In this document: piece after piece, positions 28,901 through 36,634 of the stretch
Layout: every line of letters starts with the position of its first letter
Numbering within the stretch: the first letter of the stretch is position 1
Assembly: GCA_026014465.1 (NCBI GenBank)
Contig: JAOZID010000010.1
Location: 964,303 to 1,028,302 of the forward strand
Direction of reading: 5' to 3'
DNA length: 64,000 bases
Source of the DNA: Candidatus Bathyarchaeota archaeon
Lineage (GTDB): Archaea > Thermoproteota > Bathyarchaeia > Bathyarchaeales > Bathycorpusculaceae
Notes under the pieces: generated by a model
The model's database searches: none
The model's input: only the letters and a program-made list of their open reading frames with translations
Told to the model about the DNA's origin: nothing
Translations under genes and position numbers: made by a program

Positions 28901-29756
28901 TGGTTATGGCTTTAATCACTGGGACATCGAGCTTTTTTAGCAAATCCGACGCGCCAATTTTAGAAGATGGCGAAGCAGCCAAAGTAAAAGCAAGGGCGCT
29001 AACTACGACATCGACTAGGGGTTTGCCGTTTTTCATGCACAGGTTCTCTATGACCCATTCTAAGCCTTTGATGCCTAAGGAGTCATCTTTTATGCCGCTA
29101 AAAAACAGGGGAAGAACATTCACGTTTTGGTTTTCGAATTCGCGTATTAGGCTGTCGATGAAGCTTGTGTTGCCGCCTTGCCATTGGCTTTGATGGAACC
29201 AGATGCCTACGGTTAAGCGGTTGGGCTGAACTTTTGCTTGCAGGTATTCATCAAGGCTTGGCACGTCTTCAAAATCAGGATGATAAATGCCTTCCCATAC
29301 AGGCGAAGAAGCAACATCAAAATCGTAGCTGGTGCCAACAAAACGGTTAGACAGGTACAGTAGGAGGTTTTCGAAGTTCTTTTTTCCGCCGTAGTTAAGG
29401 TACCTGAAGGCTTTTTGGTAGTCTTCTTCTTCAACCGTGGAAAGCTCGCGGTATTTTTTGTTTTGCGCAAAAAAAGAGCCCGTAATTAAAATGGGGGCAC
29501 CCACGGTTTTAAGCGAGGAGACCAGCGTGTCAAAGTCTGGCAAATCACCCATCAGATGCACAAGGGTTATGTCGGTGGTTTTAGCGAACTGTATGAATTC
29601 GTCTAGGGCGCCAAAGTCTTGAAAGGTGCCGCCGCTCCAAATCCTTGCGGTTGCCACTTCTTTGCCAAAGCGTTTGTTTACTGCGTCAAGGGCAGATATG
29701 AAAGGAAGAGCATCTGTGGGTATGGTGGTGGCTAAGGCTAGTTTAAGCGGGCGCAT
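25986..29756 (-). CDS. cobN: CobN/BchH/HmuS-like large chelatase subunit (set 2)
   Basis: A 1256-residue paralogue of the set 1 protein with the same landmarks, including MHIGTHGSLEWLPGKS (about 545-560), NPGEGTQAKRRSYCC, GRNFYSVDP and WATDTMKTKGDD. The two copies align along their full length. A longer frame from 30074 would add 106 residues that overlap the ATPase gene in another frame and look random. The ATG at 29756 has GGTGA seven bases upstream and gives the same N-terminus as set 1 (RPLKLALATTIPTD). It lies between the importer ATPase and cbiZ and overlaps the latter. The likely role is metal insertion into, or removal from, an imported tetrapyrrole, driven by the motor at 33869. Confidence 0.92.
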   Translation of the reverse strand: MRPLKLALATTIPTDALPFISALDAVNKRFGKEVATARIWSGGTFQDFGALDEFIQFAKTTDITLVHLMGDLPDFDTLVSSLKTVGAPILITGSFFAQNKKYRELSTVEEEDYQKAFRYLNYGGKKNFENLLLYLSNRFVGTSYDFDVASSPVWEGIYHPDFEDVPSLDEYLQAKVQPNRLTVGIWFHQSQWQGGNTSFIDSLIREFENQNVNVLPLFFSGIKDDSLGIKGLEWVIENLCMKNGKPLVDVVVSALAFTLAASPSSKIGASDLLKKLDVPVIKAITTCNTYEEWRSTLQGLSIMDLPASIAMPEFDGALITVPIAAMDFSKTNAQTGTKIISFEPIPERIAKVARLSIKWGKLRRLSNKEKRVAIIFHNYPPRNDTIGHAFGLDASVSVMNILQRLRDEGYLLDYMPESSQKLMDVIINGLTNDRRWASKQELDERAIAKVPNTQYLKWFAELPPDLQEKMLHDWGAPPGNLFSHNSHLLISGILNGNIYIGLQPPRGFLEDPSSIYHSPDLSMPHHYYAYYRWIRDVFKADVIMHIGTHGSLEWLPGKSVGLSSSCSPDATISDLPNIYPYVITNPGEGTQAKRRSYCCIIEHLVPVMHNADTYEELAALEVQLQEYYHAKAVDKDKMPVIRKLIWEQVVQAKLDQDLNVTEESAFEAFDDFIETLHGYIHEISDAQIRDGLHILGEPPTDTRLEEFLVTLTRLSNGSVPSLRQSLAELKGYDYEFLLANKGKLGADGRTNGDVLKEMGNLAFELIQAFSAKDYNKQEIPTITTQVLGETNDKISHCLSYISEFLVPSLAATTDELSNTLSGCSGGFVPSGASGSITRGLADILPTGRNFYSVDPRAVPSQASWRVGKALADSLLERYLQDEGKYPESVGIVIWATDTMKTKGDDIAEILYLMGVRPVWEESSGRVVDVEAIPLDELKRPRIDVTVRMSGLFRDTFPNIVHLIDQAVLLVASLKESHQQNFIAKHVEVEVTQKTAEGANAAQAREEACYRIFGDRPGAYGCGVSDAIDAKNWNDQKDLSDIYVTWGSYAYTKQTYGKAVPEQFRLRLSKINVTVKNQDSREYDILDGDDWYDAHGGMINAVRVIGGKAPRSFCGDSSDPDRVKVRSTQEETCHVMRSRILNPKYIQSVKRHGYQGAADFSRIFDFVVGWDATVEVVEDWMYESLANKYALDKQMQQWFEDVNPCALQNIVERLLEAIERDMWNASEDMKKQLQQLYLEIEGLLESQNETKNKEQQK

Positions 29757-29776
29757 TTTTGCTTCACCGTCACCGT

Positions 29777-30607
29777 TTAGGCGTGCTGTTTGGCGAATTC
29801 TACGGGCATGACGTTGCCTTTGAGTTTGTTGAGTCCCGAGATTAGCGGCGTGATTTGGGGGATGCCCATGAAGGAGCATGAGACTTTGGATTTGATGCCG
29901 TAGACTTGTTCGATGTTTGGTTCGTTTATGACTTCTTGGGGGGTTCCGCATGCAAAGATTTTGCCGTGTTTGATCATTACCATTCGGTCTGAGAAGCGGC
30001 AGGCTAGGTTTAGGTCGTGCATTGTGACGATTACGGAGCGGTCGCCTTGTTGGGTTAAGCTTCGAAGTATGCATAGGATTTCGAGTTGGTGGCGTACGTC
30101 AAGTGAGCTTGTGGGTTCGTCAAGCAGCATCACTTTGGGTTGCTGGGCTAGGGCTCGGGCTATGATGACTTTTTGTTGTTCACCGCCGCTAAGTTCATTG
30201 AAGTGGCGCATAGCTAACTCGCCAATGCCTAGATAGTCTAGCATTTCGGCTACGATTTCGGTGTCGCGGTCGCTTAGGCTCCAGTTGACGTAGGGTCGAC
30301 GCCCCATGAGAACAACATCAAAAACGGTGAAAGGAAAAGTGCTAGTTGAGCTTTGCGGAACGTACCCCATGAGTTTGGATAGTTCTTTGAGTTTGATTTT
30401 GCTGCAGTCTTCGCCGTCGATAAGAACAGAGTTTTCTTTAGGTTTTAGGATACGGTTTATGCATTTGAGCAGGGTGCTTTTGCCTGAGCCGTTTGGACCT
30501 ACAATGCTTAATACTTCGCCTGGCTCCACAAAAAGCTCCAAATCCTTAAGAATTGGAACACTTGCGTAGCTAAACGACAACTTGTTTATAGTTAGATTCA
30601 TCTCCAA
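29777..30607 (-). CDS. FecE/BtuD-family importer ATPase (set 2)
   Basis: Walker A GPNGSGKST, Q-loop YVPQSSTSTFPF, signature LSGGEQQKVI, Walker B VMLLDEPTSSLD and the switch in VTMHDLNLA mark an importer ATPase. The TTG at 30607 has GGAGG five bases upstream. An ATG six bases later (30601) overlaps the permease stop (ATGA) and is the alternative. The C-terminal region holds a MGIPQITPLISGL segment typical of archaeal BtuD. It is the only FecE-type ATPase in the 16-36 kb region, so it may drive both the set 1 and set 2 permeases. Confidence 0.93.
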   Translation of the reverse strand: MEMNLTINKLSFSYASVPILKDLELFVEPGEVLSIVGPNGSGKSTLLKCINRILKPKENSVLIDGEDCSKIKLKELSKLMGYVPQSSTSTFPFTVFDVVLMGRRPYVNWSLSDRDTEIVAEMLDYLGIGELAMRHFNELSGGEQQKVIIARALAQQPKVMLLDEPTSSLDVRHQLEILCILRSLTQQGDRSVIVTMHDLNLACRFSDRMVMIKHGKIFACGTPQEVINEPNIEQVYGIKSKVSCSFMGIPQITPLISGLNKLKGNVMPVEFAKQHA

Positions 30608-31674
30608 CTTTGCCTCCTTTTACTTAATAACATATAAATGAAGAACGGGACACCCAAAAGGGAAGTTACAATACCCACGGGCAACTCAGCAGGCGCAAGA
30701 ATCAGTCTGCCTACTGTATCAGAGCACAAAAGCAAAGCAGCCCCAACAACAAGGCTACAGGGAATAAGAAAGCGATGGTCGCTTCCAATTAGCATCCGCG
30801 CAAGATGCGGAGAAACCAAACAGACAAACCCGATAACGCCCGTGAAGGATATGACTGCGGCTGTGGCTAAAGTTCCCAAGATCAGGGTTACAGCTAGAAC
30901 CTGTCTAGAGTTTACGCCTAAGCTAACAGCTACAGATTCGCCCATGCTCATGACATTGATGTTCCATGATTGCTGAATCATTAAAACCACCGTCAACACC
31001 ACAATAGGCAACATAATCATGATGTTTTGCCAAGTAGCCGAGTTAAGCCCCCCCATAAGCCAAAACACCACCGCCCGCACAGCTTCATGCTCAGGCGCAA
31101 CATACTGAATCAAAGACAACATAGCCGAAAACAAGTAACTAACCGCTACACCTGCAAGAATAACGGTCTCAGTTGTTATACCACGCAGACGGGCAATGCC
31201 GTAAACAAGCACCATAGCAAGCATGCTAAACAGGAAAGCATTAGCAATAATCAAGTAACCACCATACGCGGAGATTACTCCTATTCCAAAAACGATAGCT
31301 AAAGCGGCTCCAAATCCCGCTGCAGAAGAAATTCCCAAAATATACGAGGACACAAGGGGGTTTCTTAGTACTCCTTGCATGGTAGCGCCTGAAGCTGCAA
31401 GACCTGCGCCTGCAATCATGGCTAAGACGATACGGGGGAGCCGTAAATCCAAGATGATGGTTTGGGTTAATCGGGTTCCCGCATCAAAACCCGCTGAGGG
31501 AAAAAGCTTTGAAAACATAACGCCCATGGCTTCGTTAAATCCAGGGGAACCAGCGCCAAGGCTAATTGAAACGATAAATGCTATGATTAATGCAAGAAAA
31601 ATGGAGAATATGGCAAGGACTTTGCGTTTCTTGCCTTTGGTGTAGAGCTGTTTTAGTTCTGCAGCGGTGCTCAT
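30598..31674 (-). CDS. FecCD/BtuC-family importer permease (set 2)
   Basis: A 358-residue permease nearly collinear with the set 1 copy: [40 protein letters not shown], and [14 protein letters not shown] at the ATPase contact. The ATG at 31674 overlaps the end of the tandem binding-protein gene (ATGA). The stop overlaps the ATPase start region. The tight overlaps on both sides indicate one translationally coupled importer unit. Confidence 0.93.
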   Translation of the reverse strand: MSTAAELKQLYTKGKKRKVLAIFSIFLALIIAFIVSISLGAGSPGFNEAMGVMFSKLFPSAGFDAGTRLTQTIILDLRLPRIVLAMIAGAGLAASGATMQGVLRNPLVSSYILGISSAAGFGAALAIVFGIGVISAYGGYLIIANAFLFSMLAMVLVYGIARLRGITTETVILAGVAVSYLFSAMLSLIQYVAPEHEAVRAVVFWLMGGLNSATWQNIMIMLPIVVLTVVLMIQQSWNINVMSMGESVAVSLGVNSRQVLAVTLILGTLATAAVISFTGVIGFVCLVSPHLARMLIGSDHRFLIPCSLVVGAALLLCSDTVGRLILAPAELPVGIVTSLLGVPFFIYMLLSKRRQSWR

Positions 31675-33851
31675 GGGTAAACGAACACTCCTTCAACGTG
31701 TGTCCCGAAAAACTTTTGATTTACTTCAGCGTTTATGGCATCGGGGTCTATATCGGCAAAGAGGTCGGGCTGACACCATTGTGCCCAGTAGAGGTAACCG
31801 ACTGCGCAGCGGAATCCACCTCTAGCGACCCAATCGCAGATGTAGACCCTCTCGTTAACTATGGCGTCGACTTCGTTTAGTGCAGGTCGGGTCAGGATTG
31901 AGTCACGTGCAACTTGGAAGTCTTCTTCGGTGTGTGTTAGGCTGCTTATCATGTAGATGATAACTTCGGGGTTTTGTTCTATCACGAATTCTGCGCTTAG
32001 CACGGGGGCGTATTCAGTTTGGTTTTCGGCAATGTTTACTCCGCCTGCCTGGTCTAAGCCGGGCGTGACGAAAGTGTTGTATGCTTCGTACCATTCGAGC
32101 ATGACTCGGGGTCGCTGTTCAGGAGTCAAAGTTGCAATGCGCTCCTTGACTAGCTCGTTGTAGTACTGCACGTACGCAACGTATTCCTCGGCGATTTCTT
32201 GGCTGCCAACTACGGAAGCGATGTTGGTTACGAGTTTGCAGCTAAAGTCAACTATAGTTTCGTTGGAGTGTTGGGAGGGTTCAGGGTCAGAGGGGTCAGC
32301 TACGAAAACGGGTATACCTGCGTCTCGAAGCTGGTTTAGGTAAACTTCGTTGTAGGATAGCATGGAATCTGCGAAGACTACGTCGGGTTCAAGCTCCAAA
32401 ATCAGTTCCACGTTTGGCAGGTAAGAGTTTTCGGCAACAGCGGGAATTGCAAGTACAGAAGGCGGCAAAGTAGAAGAGGTGTCGCGTCCAACGATGCGGT
32501 CTTCACAGCCCAAGCCACAGAGAATCTCTGTTAAGCCCGAGTTTATGCTAACGATACTTTCTACGGGAAGTTGCAGAGTCATTTGGTCTCCAGCGCCGTC
32601 AGTAACAGTGATGATTTCGGGGTATGCGAATGTGCCTTCTATGTCTACGCCGTAGAATTCCTGTATCATCTCGGTATGCACTTGAGCAGGGTTGATGTCT
32701 GCGAACAGTGTGGGGTGGAACCATTTAGCTAAGTAGAGCAAGCCAATTGCTCGTCTAGCTACGAAAGCGGTGTTTTTTATGACGTAGACTTCGCCGTCTT
32801 GGATGGCTTTGACTTCATCCATTCCAGCGCGTCCCATGATGTCGGTTCTTAGAGTTTGGAAGTCACTGTACTCCTCTCCGTCCATGTACGTGAGCATTCG
32901 AATAACTACGTCGGGGTTTGCTTCAACAACAAATTCAGCACTCAACGGCGGGTTTTCAGCGGTAGCGTTTTCAGCAATGTTTACTCCGCCTGCGGTTAGT
33001 ATCATTTCATCGTAGGTAGAGTTTGGACCAGTGCTAAACCATGGCTGATACCATTCAAAGAAGACAAGGGGTTTTTCTTCGCGAGTCAAGTTTGCAACGC
33101 GTTCTACCACGAGGTTTTCGTAGTACATTTCAAAGTCTATGAGGGTAGCGGCTGTTTCTTGGGCTTCCAAGATTGTGCCCAAGTTTTGTATGAAGGTGTT
33201 TCGTCGGGGCGCCATGGACATTTCAATCATAACGGGTATACCAGCGTTGCGCAGGGTCTGCTCGATGTCATCGTCTAAGCCTTCACTTGCAATCACCAAC
33301 TCTGGCTCTTGCTCCAAAACTAACTCCAAGTTAACGCTAAACGAGGTCTCTGCAACTACAGGCACCTCCAACACAGAAGAAGGCACAATAGCTGCCTCAT
33401 CCGTGGTCAAATCTGCGCGGCCTACAATTTTGTCCTCCCCACCCAAAGCACAGATAATGTCAGTTCCGATAATCGAAACTATACGAGTCACAGGCAAAGT
33501 CAACTCCATAGAAACACCAGTCGTGTCAACTATGGTAATGACTTCAGGTTCGGGCGTTGGCGTTGGAGTTGCTGTGGGTGTCGGGGTGGGAGTAGCGGTT
33601 GGCGTAGGCGTCGCAGTTACAGTTGGTGTAGGCGTAGAGGTGGAGGTGGATGTTGGGGTCAGCGTTGGAGTGGATGTTGGGGTCAGCGTTGGAGTGGCTG
33701 TTGGTGTAGCAGTTGGTGTGGGGGTGGGAGTTGCTGAGGGTGATGGGGAGGGTGAGGGTGTTGCGTTAAGGAGGGTGTAGGCTCCGTAGGCAGAAGAGGA
33801 GGCGATTAATGCGATGAGGACGATGGATAGAATTGTGGTTTGTTTTTTCAT
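31671..33851 (-). CDS. Binding protein with two tandem BtuF-like modules and Thr-Pro linker (set 2)
   Basis: A 726-residue protein. A membrane anchor (about 5-25) is followed by a Ser/Thr-Pro linker (about 30-100) and two complete class III binding modules. Module 1 (about 105-405) contains [33 protein letters not shown] and [11 protein letters not shown]. Module 2 (about 410-726) contains [34 protein letters not shown] and [13 protein letters not shown]. The modules are clearly homologous but diverged, so they may bind different ligands or both docking faces of the permease. GGAGGTG lies six bases before the ATG at 33851, which fixes the start. It lies 17 bases downstream of the chelatase motor gene. 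Confidence 0.92.
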   Translation of the reverse strand: MKKQTTILSIVLIALIASSSAYGAYTLLNATPSPSPSPSATPTPTPTATPTATPTLTPTSTPTLTPTSTSTSTPTPTVTATPTPTATPTPTPTATPTPTPEPEVITIVDTTGVSMELTLPVTRIVSIIGTDIICALGGEDKIVGRADLTTDEAAIVPSSVLEVPVVAETSFSVNLELVLEQEPELVIASEGLDDDIEQTLRNAGIPVMIEMSMAPRRNTFIQNLGTILEAQETAATLIDFEMYYENLVVERVANLTREEKPLVFFEWYQPWFSTGPNSTYDEMILTAGGVNIAENATAENPPLSAEFVVEANPDVVIRMLTYMDGEEYSDFQTLRTDIMGRAGMDEVKAIQDGEVYVIKNTAFVARRAIGLLYLAKWFHPTLFADINPAQVHTEMIQEFYGVDIEGTFAYPEIITVTDGAGDQMTLQLPVESIVSINSGLTEILCGLGCEDRIVGRDTSSTLPPSVLAIPAVAENSYLPNVELILELEPDVVFADSMLSYNEVYLNQLRDAGIPVFVADPSDPEPSQHSNETIVDFSCKLVTNIASVVGSQEIAEEYVAYVQYYNELVKERIATLTPEQRPRVMLEWYEAYNTFVTPGLDQAGGVNIAENQTEYAPVLSAEFVIEQNPEVIIYMISSLTHTEEDFQVARDSILTRPALNEVDAIVNERVYICDWVARGGFRCAVGYLYWAQWCQPDLFADIDPDAINAEVNQKFFGTHVEGVFVYP

Positions 33852-33868
33852 GTTTTTCACCTCCTTGG

Positions 33869-35908
33869 TTAGTTGTTCCAAGTGAGTTCTGGACTGTAAC
33901 ACAGGTTGTCGCGCACTGCTGAGGCTATGGGGGCAGCGCTGAGTTCTTCTAGCCGTAGGTAGCGCCCTTTCATTTCGTCGCATATCTGCTTTACAAGCCC
34001 AAACGTGAGAAAACCACGCTCAGTATCTATAGCAATTGATTTGACCCCTTCAAAACCGATTTCACGAGCCATCAACTTGGCTTCCTCCACGGGGTCACCG
34101 CCACTAAGAGGCACATTTGCACGTCCGTCAGAAACTAGAGCCAACAGGGGAATTGCTTCCTTGTCACGCTTGAGGTAATCATGAATTGCTTCCAGCCCTA
34201 AAGATAGCCCGTGAGCTAGGGGAGTGCGTCCGCCAGTAGGCAACCCCGACAAGAACCGTTGTGCAAGCTCGACGCTGTTGGTTGGAGGAAGCACCAGCTC
34301 TGCACGGTCTCTTCTGAAAACAACCATACCCACACGGTCACGACGCTGATACGCATCAAGCAGCAAAGACAAAACCGCGCCCTTCGTGGCGACCATACGT
34401 TCCTCTGCCGCCATTGAACCACTCGCGTCTACCACAAACATAATCAAGCTGCCAACTTTACGTTCTCGAACTTTCTCGCGCAAATCCGACTTCTGGATAA
34501 GCAAAGCGTTTTGGCTATTAGTTTCTTGGCGACGTTGACACTGAAAAGGCGCTGCCGCCCGCAAAGTCGCATCAAAAGCCAAATCCGAAAAAGCCCCCTT
34601 GGGAACTGCACTATCCACGTACCGGCCCGTCCGGGAGTTGCTTATACTCTTAGACCTGCGACCTGCACCTTTACGTTCAACCTCATCCAAAACAGGCGTA
34701 GACAAAGGCTTTACCATGTAGGGCGCGTCGGCTTCGAAGACCTGCTCGTGGGCATCAGCTTGGTTGGATTCAGGCTGCTTCTTGTCTTCAGGTTGATTAT
34801 CGGGAGAAGAGTCGTCTTGAGGGGGCGGAGGTGGCTGCTGTTGGGGCGGGTTGTTGTTTTGGTTTTTGTTTTCGTTCCATTTCTGCATGGTTTCTTGGAG
34901 TTTTTGCTGCTCCAGCTTGGGTTCCTCGAAAGGTTGGCGGCGTCTGCGGTGGGCTAGGGCTAATTCGGCGGCTTCTTTAACGTCTTCTTCGGTGACTTGG
35001 GTGCGTCCTTTGAACGCAGCTATGGTACAGGCGGTTTTGTAAATGGTGATGTCGGCGCGGTGTCCGTCCACGGCAAATTCAGTGCAGATAAGAGTGATTA
35101 GGTCAAGCATTTCATCGCTTAACGTTACTTGGGGTAGCAGTTTGGTTGCTGCGATGATTTTGCGGCGGATTTCTTCTTGGGCGTCTTGTTGGGCGTCAAT
35201 AAAACCTGTGGGGTCGGCTTCGAAAGCTATGCGTCGCCTGACGATTTCGGCTCGTGCTTCTCGATATGGGATGCCTTTGACCTCAACGGATAATGCGAAG
35301 CGGTCTAGGAGTTGGGGTCGAAGTTCGCCTTCTTCGGGGTTCATGGTGCCGACTAGCACGAATTGGGAGGGGTGCATGAAAGAGACGCCTTCGCGTTCGA
35401 CGTAGTTTACGCCCATGGCGGCGGCGTCAAGGAGAACGTCAACTAGGTGGTCGTCGAGCAAGTTTACTTCGTCGATGTATAGGATGTTTTGGTTGGCTTC
35501 GGCGAGTATACCTGCTTCGAAGCGTTTTTCGCCTGTTTTGATGGCTTTTTCTATGTCTAGGGTGCCTACGAGGCGGTCTTCGGTTGCGCCTACGGGCAGG
35601 TCGACTACGGATACAGGGCGTTTGGAAACGGTGAGCACTTCACCAGCGGCTACTTTAGCGCTGCATGTGTTGCAGAGCTCTTTTGGACGCTGGGGGTCAC
35701 AGTGAAACGGACAATCAGAAACAACACTAACCTCAGGCAAAAGATTAGCTAAAGCCCTAACCGCCAAAGACTTCCCTGTTCCCTTCTCGCCCCTAAGCAA
35801 AACACCGCCGATTTTGGGGTTAATCACGTTAAGCATAAGAGCAAGCTTCATCTTGTCTTGACCAACGATGGCGCTAAAGGGAAACACCGCTCGGTTTCTC
35901 CATTTCAT
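33869..35908 (-). CDS. Fused magnesium/cobalt chelatase I-D subunit (AAA+ motor with vWA domain)
   Basis: A 679-residue protein. The AAA+ module has Walker [12 protein letters not shown] (about 38-48), Walker [14 protein letters not shown] and sensor region [19 protein letters not shown] cysteine group CPFHCDP-CNTC lies at about 67-83. A Gln/Asn/Pro-rich acidic linker covers about 345-400. A C-terminal vWA domain carries the MIDAS motif DASGSM (about 490). The ChlI-BchD fusion is the usual archaeal form. It remodels the CobN-like large subunit using ATP. It is the first gene of set 2 and only one copy exists in the window, so it likely serves both CobN paralogues. The ATG at 35908 lies about 20 bases after the predicted transcription start. 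Confidence 0.93.
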   Translation of the reverse strand: MKWRNRAVFPFSAIVGQDKMKLALMLNVINPKIGGVLLRGEKGTGKSLAVRALANLLPEVSVVSDCPFHCDPQRPKELCNTCSAKVAAGEVLTVSKRPVSVVDLPVGATEDRLVGTLDIEKAIKTGEKRFEAGILAEANQNILYIDEVNLLDDHLVDVLLDAAAMGVNYVEREGVSFMHPSQFVLVGTMNPEEGELRPQLLDRFALSVEVKGIPYREARAEIVRRRIAFEADPTGFIDAQQDAQEEIRRKIIAATKLLPQVTLSDEMLDLITLICTEFAVDGHRADITIYKTACTIAAFKGRTQVTEEDVKEAAELALAHRRRRQPFEEPKLEQQKLQETMQKWNENKNQNNNPPQQQPPPPPQDDSSPDNQPEDKKQPESNQADAHEQVFEADAPYMVKPLSTPVLDEVERKGAGRRSKSISNSRTGRYVDSAVPKGAFSDLAFDATLRAAAPFQCQRRQETNSQNALLIQKSDLREKVRERKVGSLIMFVVDASGSMAAEERMVATKGAVLSLLLDAYQRRDRVGMVVFRRDRAELVLPPTNSVELAQRFLSGLPTGGRTPLAHGLSLGLEAIHDYLKRDKEAIPLLALVSDGRANVPLSGGDPVEEAKLMAREIGFEGVKSIAIDTERGFLTFGLVKQICDEMKGRYLRLEELSAAPIASAVRDNLCYSPELTWNN

Positions 35909-35928
35909 TTATCCATTCATCTCTTGAG

Positions 35929-35957
35929 TGGTTGGATTATCCAAGAAATTATATAAA
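35929..35957 (-). promoter_or_regulatory. Promoter and operator of set 2 (TATA plus 15-bp palindrome)
   Basis: Read on the minus strand: TTTATATAATTT, then CTTGGATAATCCAACCA. The core TGGATAATCCAACCA (35929-35943) differs at one position from the set 1 site, and the distance from TTTATATA to the core is the same in both. The match covers both TATA box and operator. Confidence 0.7.
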
Positions 35958-36058
35958 CGTTAGTTTAACCAAAATTAACAACCAGTTGAACAAAAATTAC
36001 AGTGCCAAACAAGCCAGCCGTAAAACCAGAAAGCAGTTCTGAAACTGTGAAAACCAAG

Positions 36059-36634
36059 CTAAGAGGGGGAGGTTTTGTGGGGGATGGTTTCCTTGAAGTG
36101 TATGTTGAGGGGGAGTTTGCTGTTGGGAGCTAGGGTTATTTTGTCGCCGTCTTTTAGGGTTTGTTGCTGGCAGGGTTTTAGCAGGCAGTTGTTAACGGCG
36201 GTTCCGTTAGTGCTGTTACAGTCCTCCACAGTGCACTGATTCTTCAAAAGCAACCGTTTAGATTCCCCACAAGAAAAAACGTTAACGCAATCAACCACTC
36301 TTATCCTAACATGAGGAACACGGGAGACGAAGGGATTTCGGATGCAAAGATTCTGCTTAAGCGAAGGGTCCACATCGCTTTGAATCATAACAAAGGGGCT
36401 TTTTGATTCGCGCCCAATCACCACCCCCGCAGTCAACAGGTATTCAAACGGGGTTTTTGCTTCATCTTCAAAAAACAGTTTCGTCTGTACCTGAACAGTG
36501 GGGTTGTATTCGTAGATGGATTTGCAAAACTCGCAGGTCAAAATGGCGCTACCTGTGGTGCATGGAAGTTTTATGGTGCCGCCGCAGTTTTCGCATTTAA
36601 CCTGTTTTTCGGTTAAAAAAAACCCGTTAGACAT
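36059..36634 (-). CDS. Zinc-ribbon plus FHA-domain protein
   Basis: A 191-residue soluble protein. A four-cysteine zinc ribbon (C14, C17, C34, C37) is followed by an FHA domain with GRES (about 75), a SRVPHVRI stretch, VEDCNSTNGTAVNN and LKDGDKITLA. FHA domains bind phosphothreonine. The ATG directly follows the stop of the kinase gene (TAGATG), so the two are translated together and this is the obvious reader or substrate of that kinase. It is the last gene of the kinase-FHA pair downstream of the ESCRT-like block. The spacing and shared direction suggest a function with that block, but this is inference. Confidence 0.85.
   Translation of the reverse strand: MSNGFFLTEKQVKCENCGGTIKLPCTTGSAILTCEFCKSIYEYNPTVQVQTKLFFEDEAKTPFEYLLTAGVVIGRESKSPFVMIQSDVDPSLKQNLCIRNPFVSRVPHVRIRVVDCVNVFSCGESKRLLLKNQCTVEDCNSTNGTAVNNCLLKPCQQQTLKDGDKITLAPNSKLPLNIHFKETIPHKTSPS

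Noticed and set aside
29757-30074. N-terminal 106-residue extension of the set 2 CobN-like protein
   Set aside because: The extension overlaps the importer ATPase in another frame, has random-looking composition, and the ATG at 29756 gives the same N-terminus as the set 1 copy.
33545-33780. Long plus-strand frame coding VGVGV repeats
   Set aside because: It is the antisense reading of the Thr-Pro linker in the tandem binding protein, so not a gene.
33844-33902. Third copy of the operator near the tandem binding-protein start (CTTGGTTAGTTGTTCCAAG)
   Set aside because: It lies inside the end of the chelatase-motor gene, has no TATA box nearby, and lacks the AATCCAACCA half.
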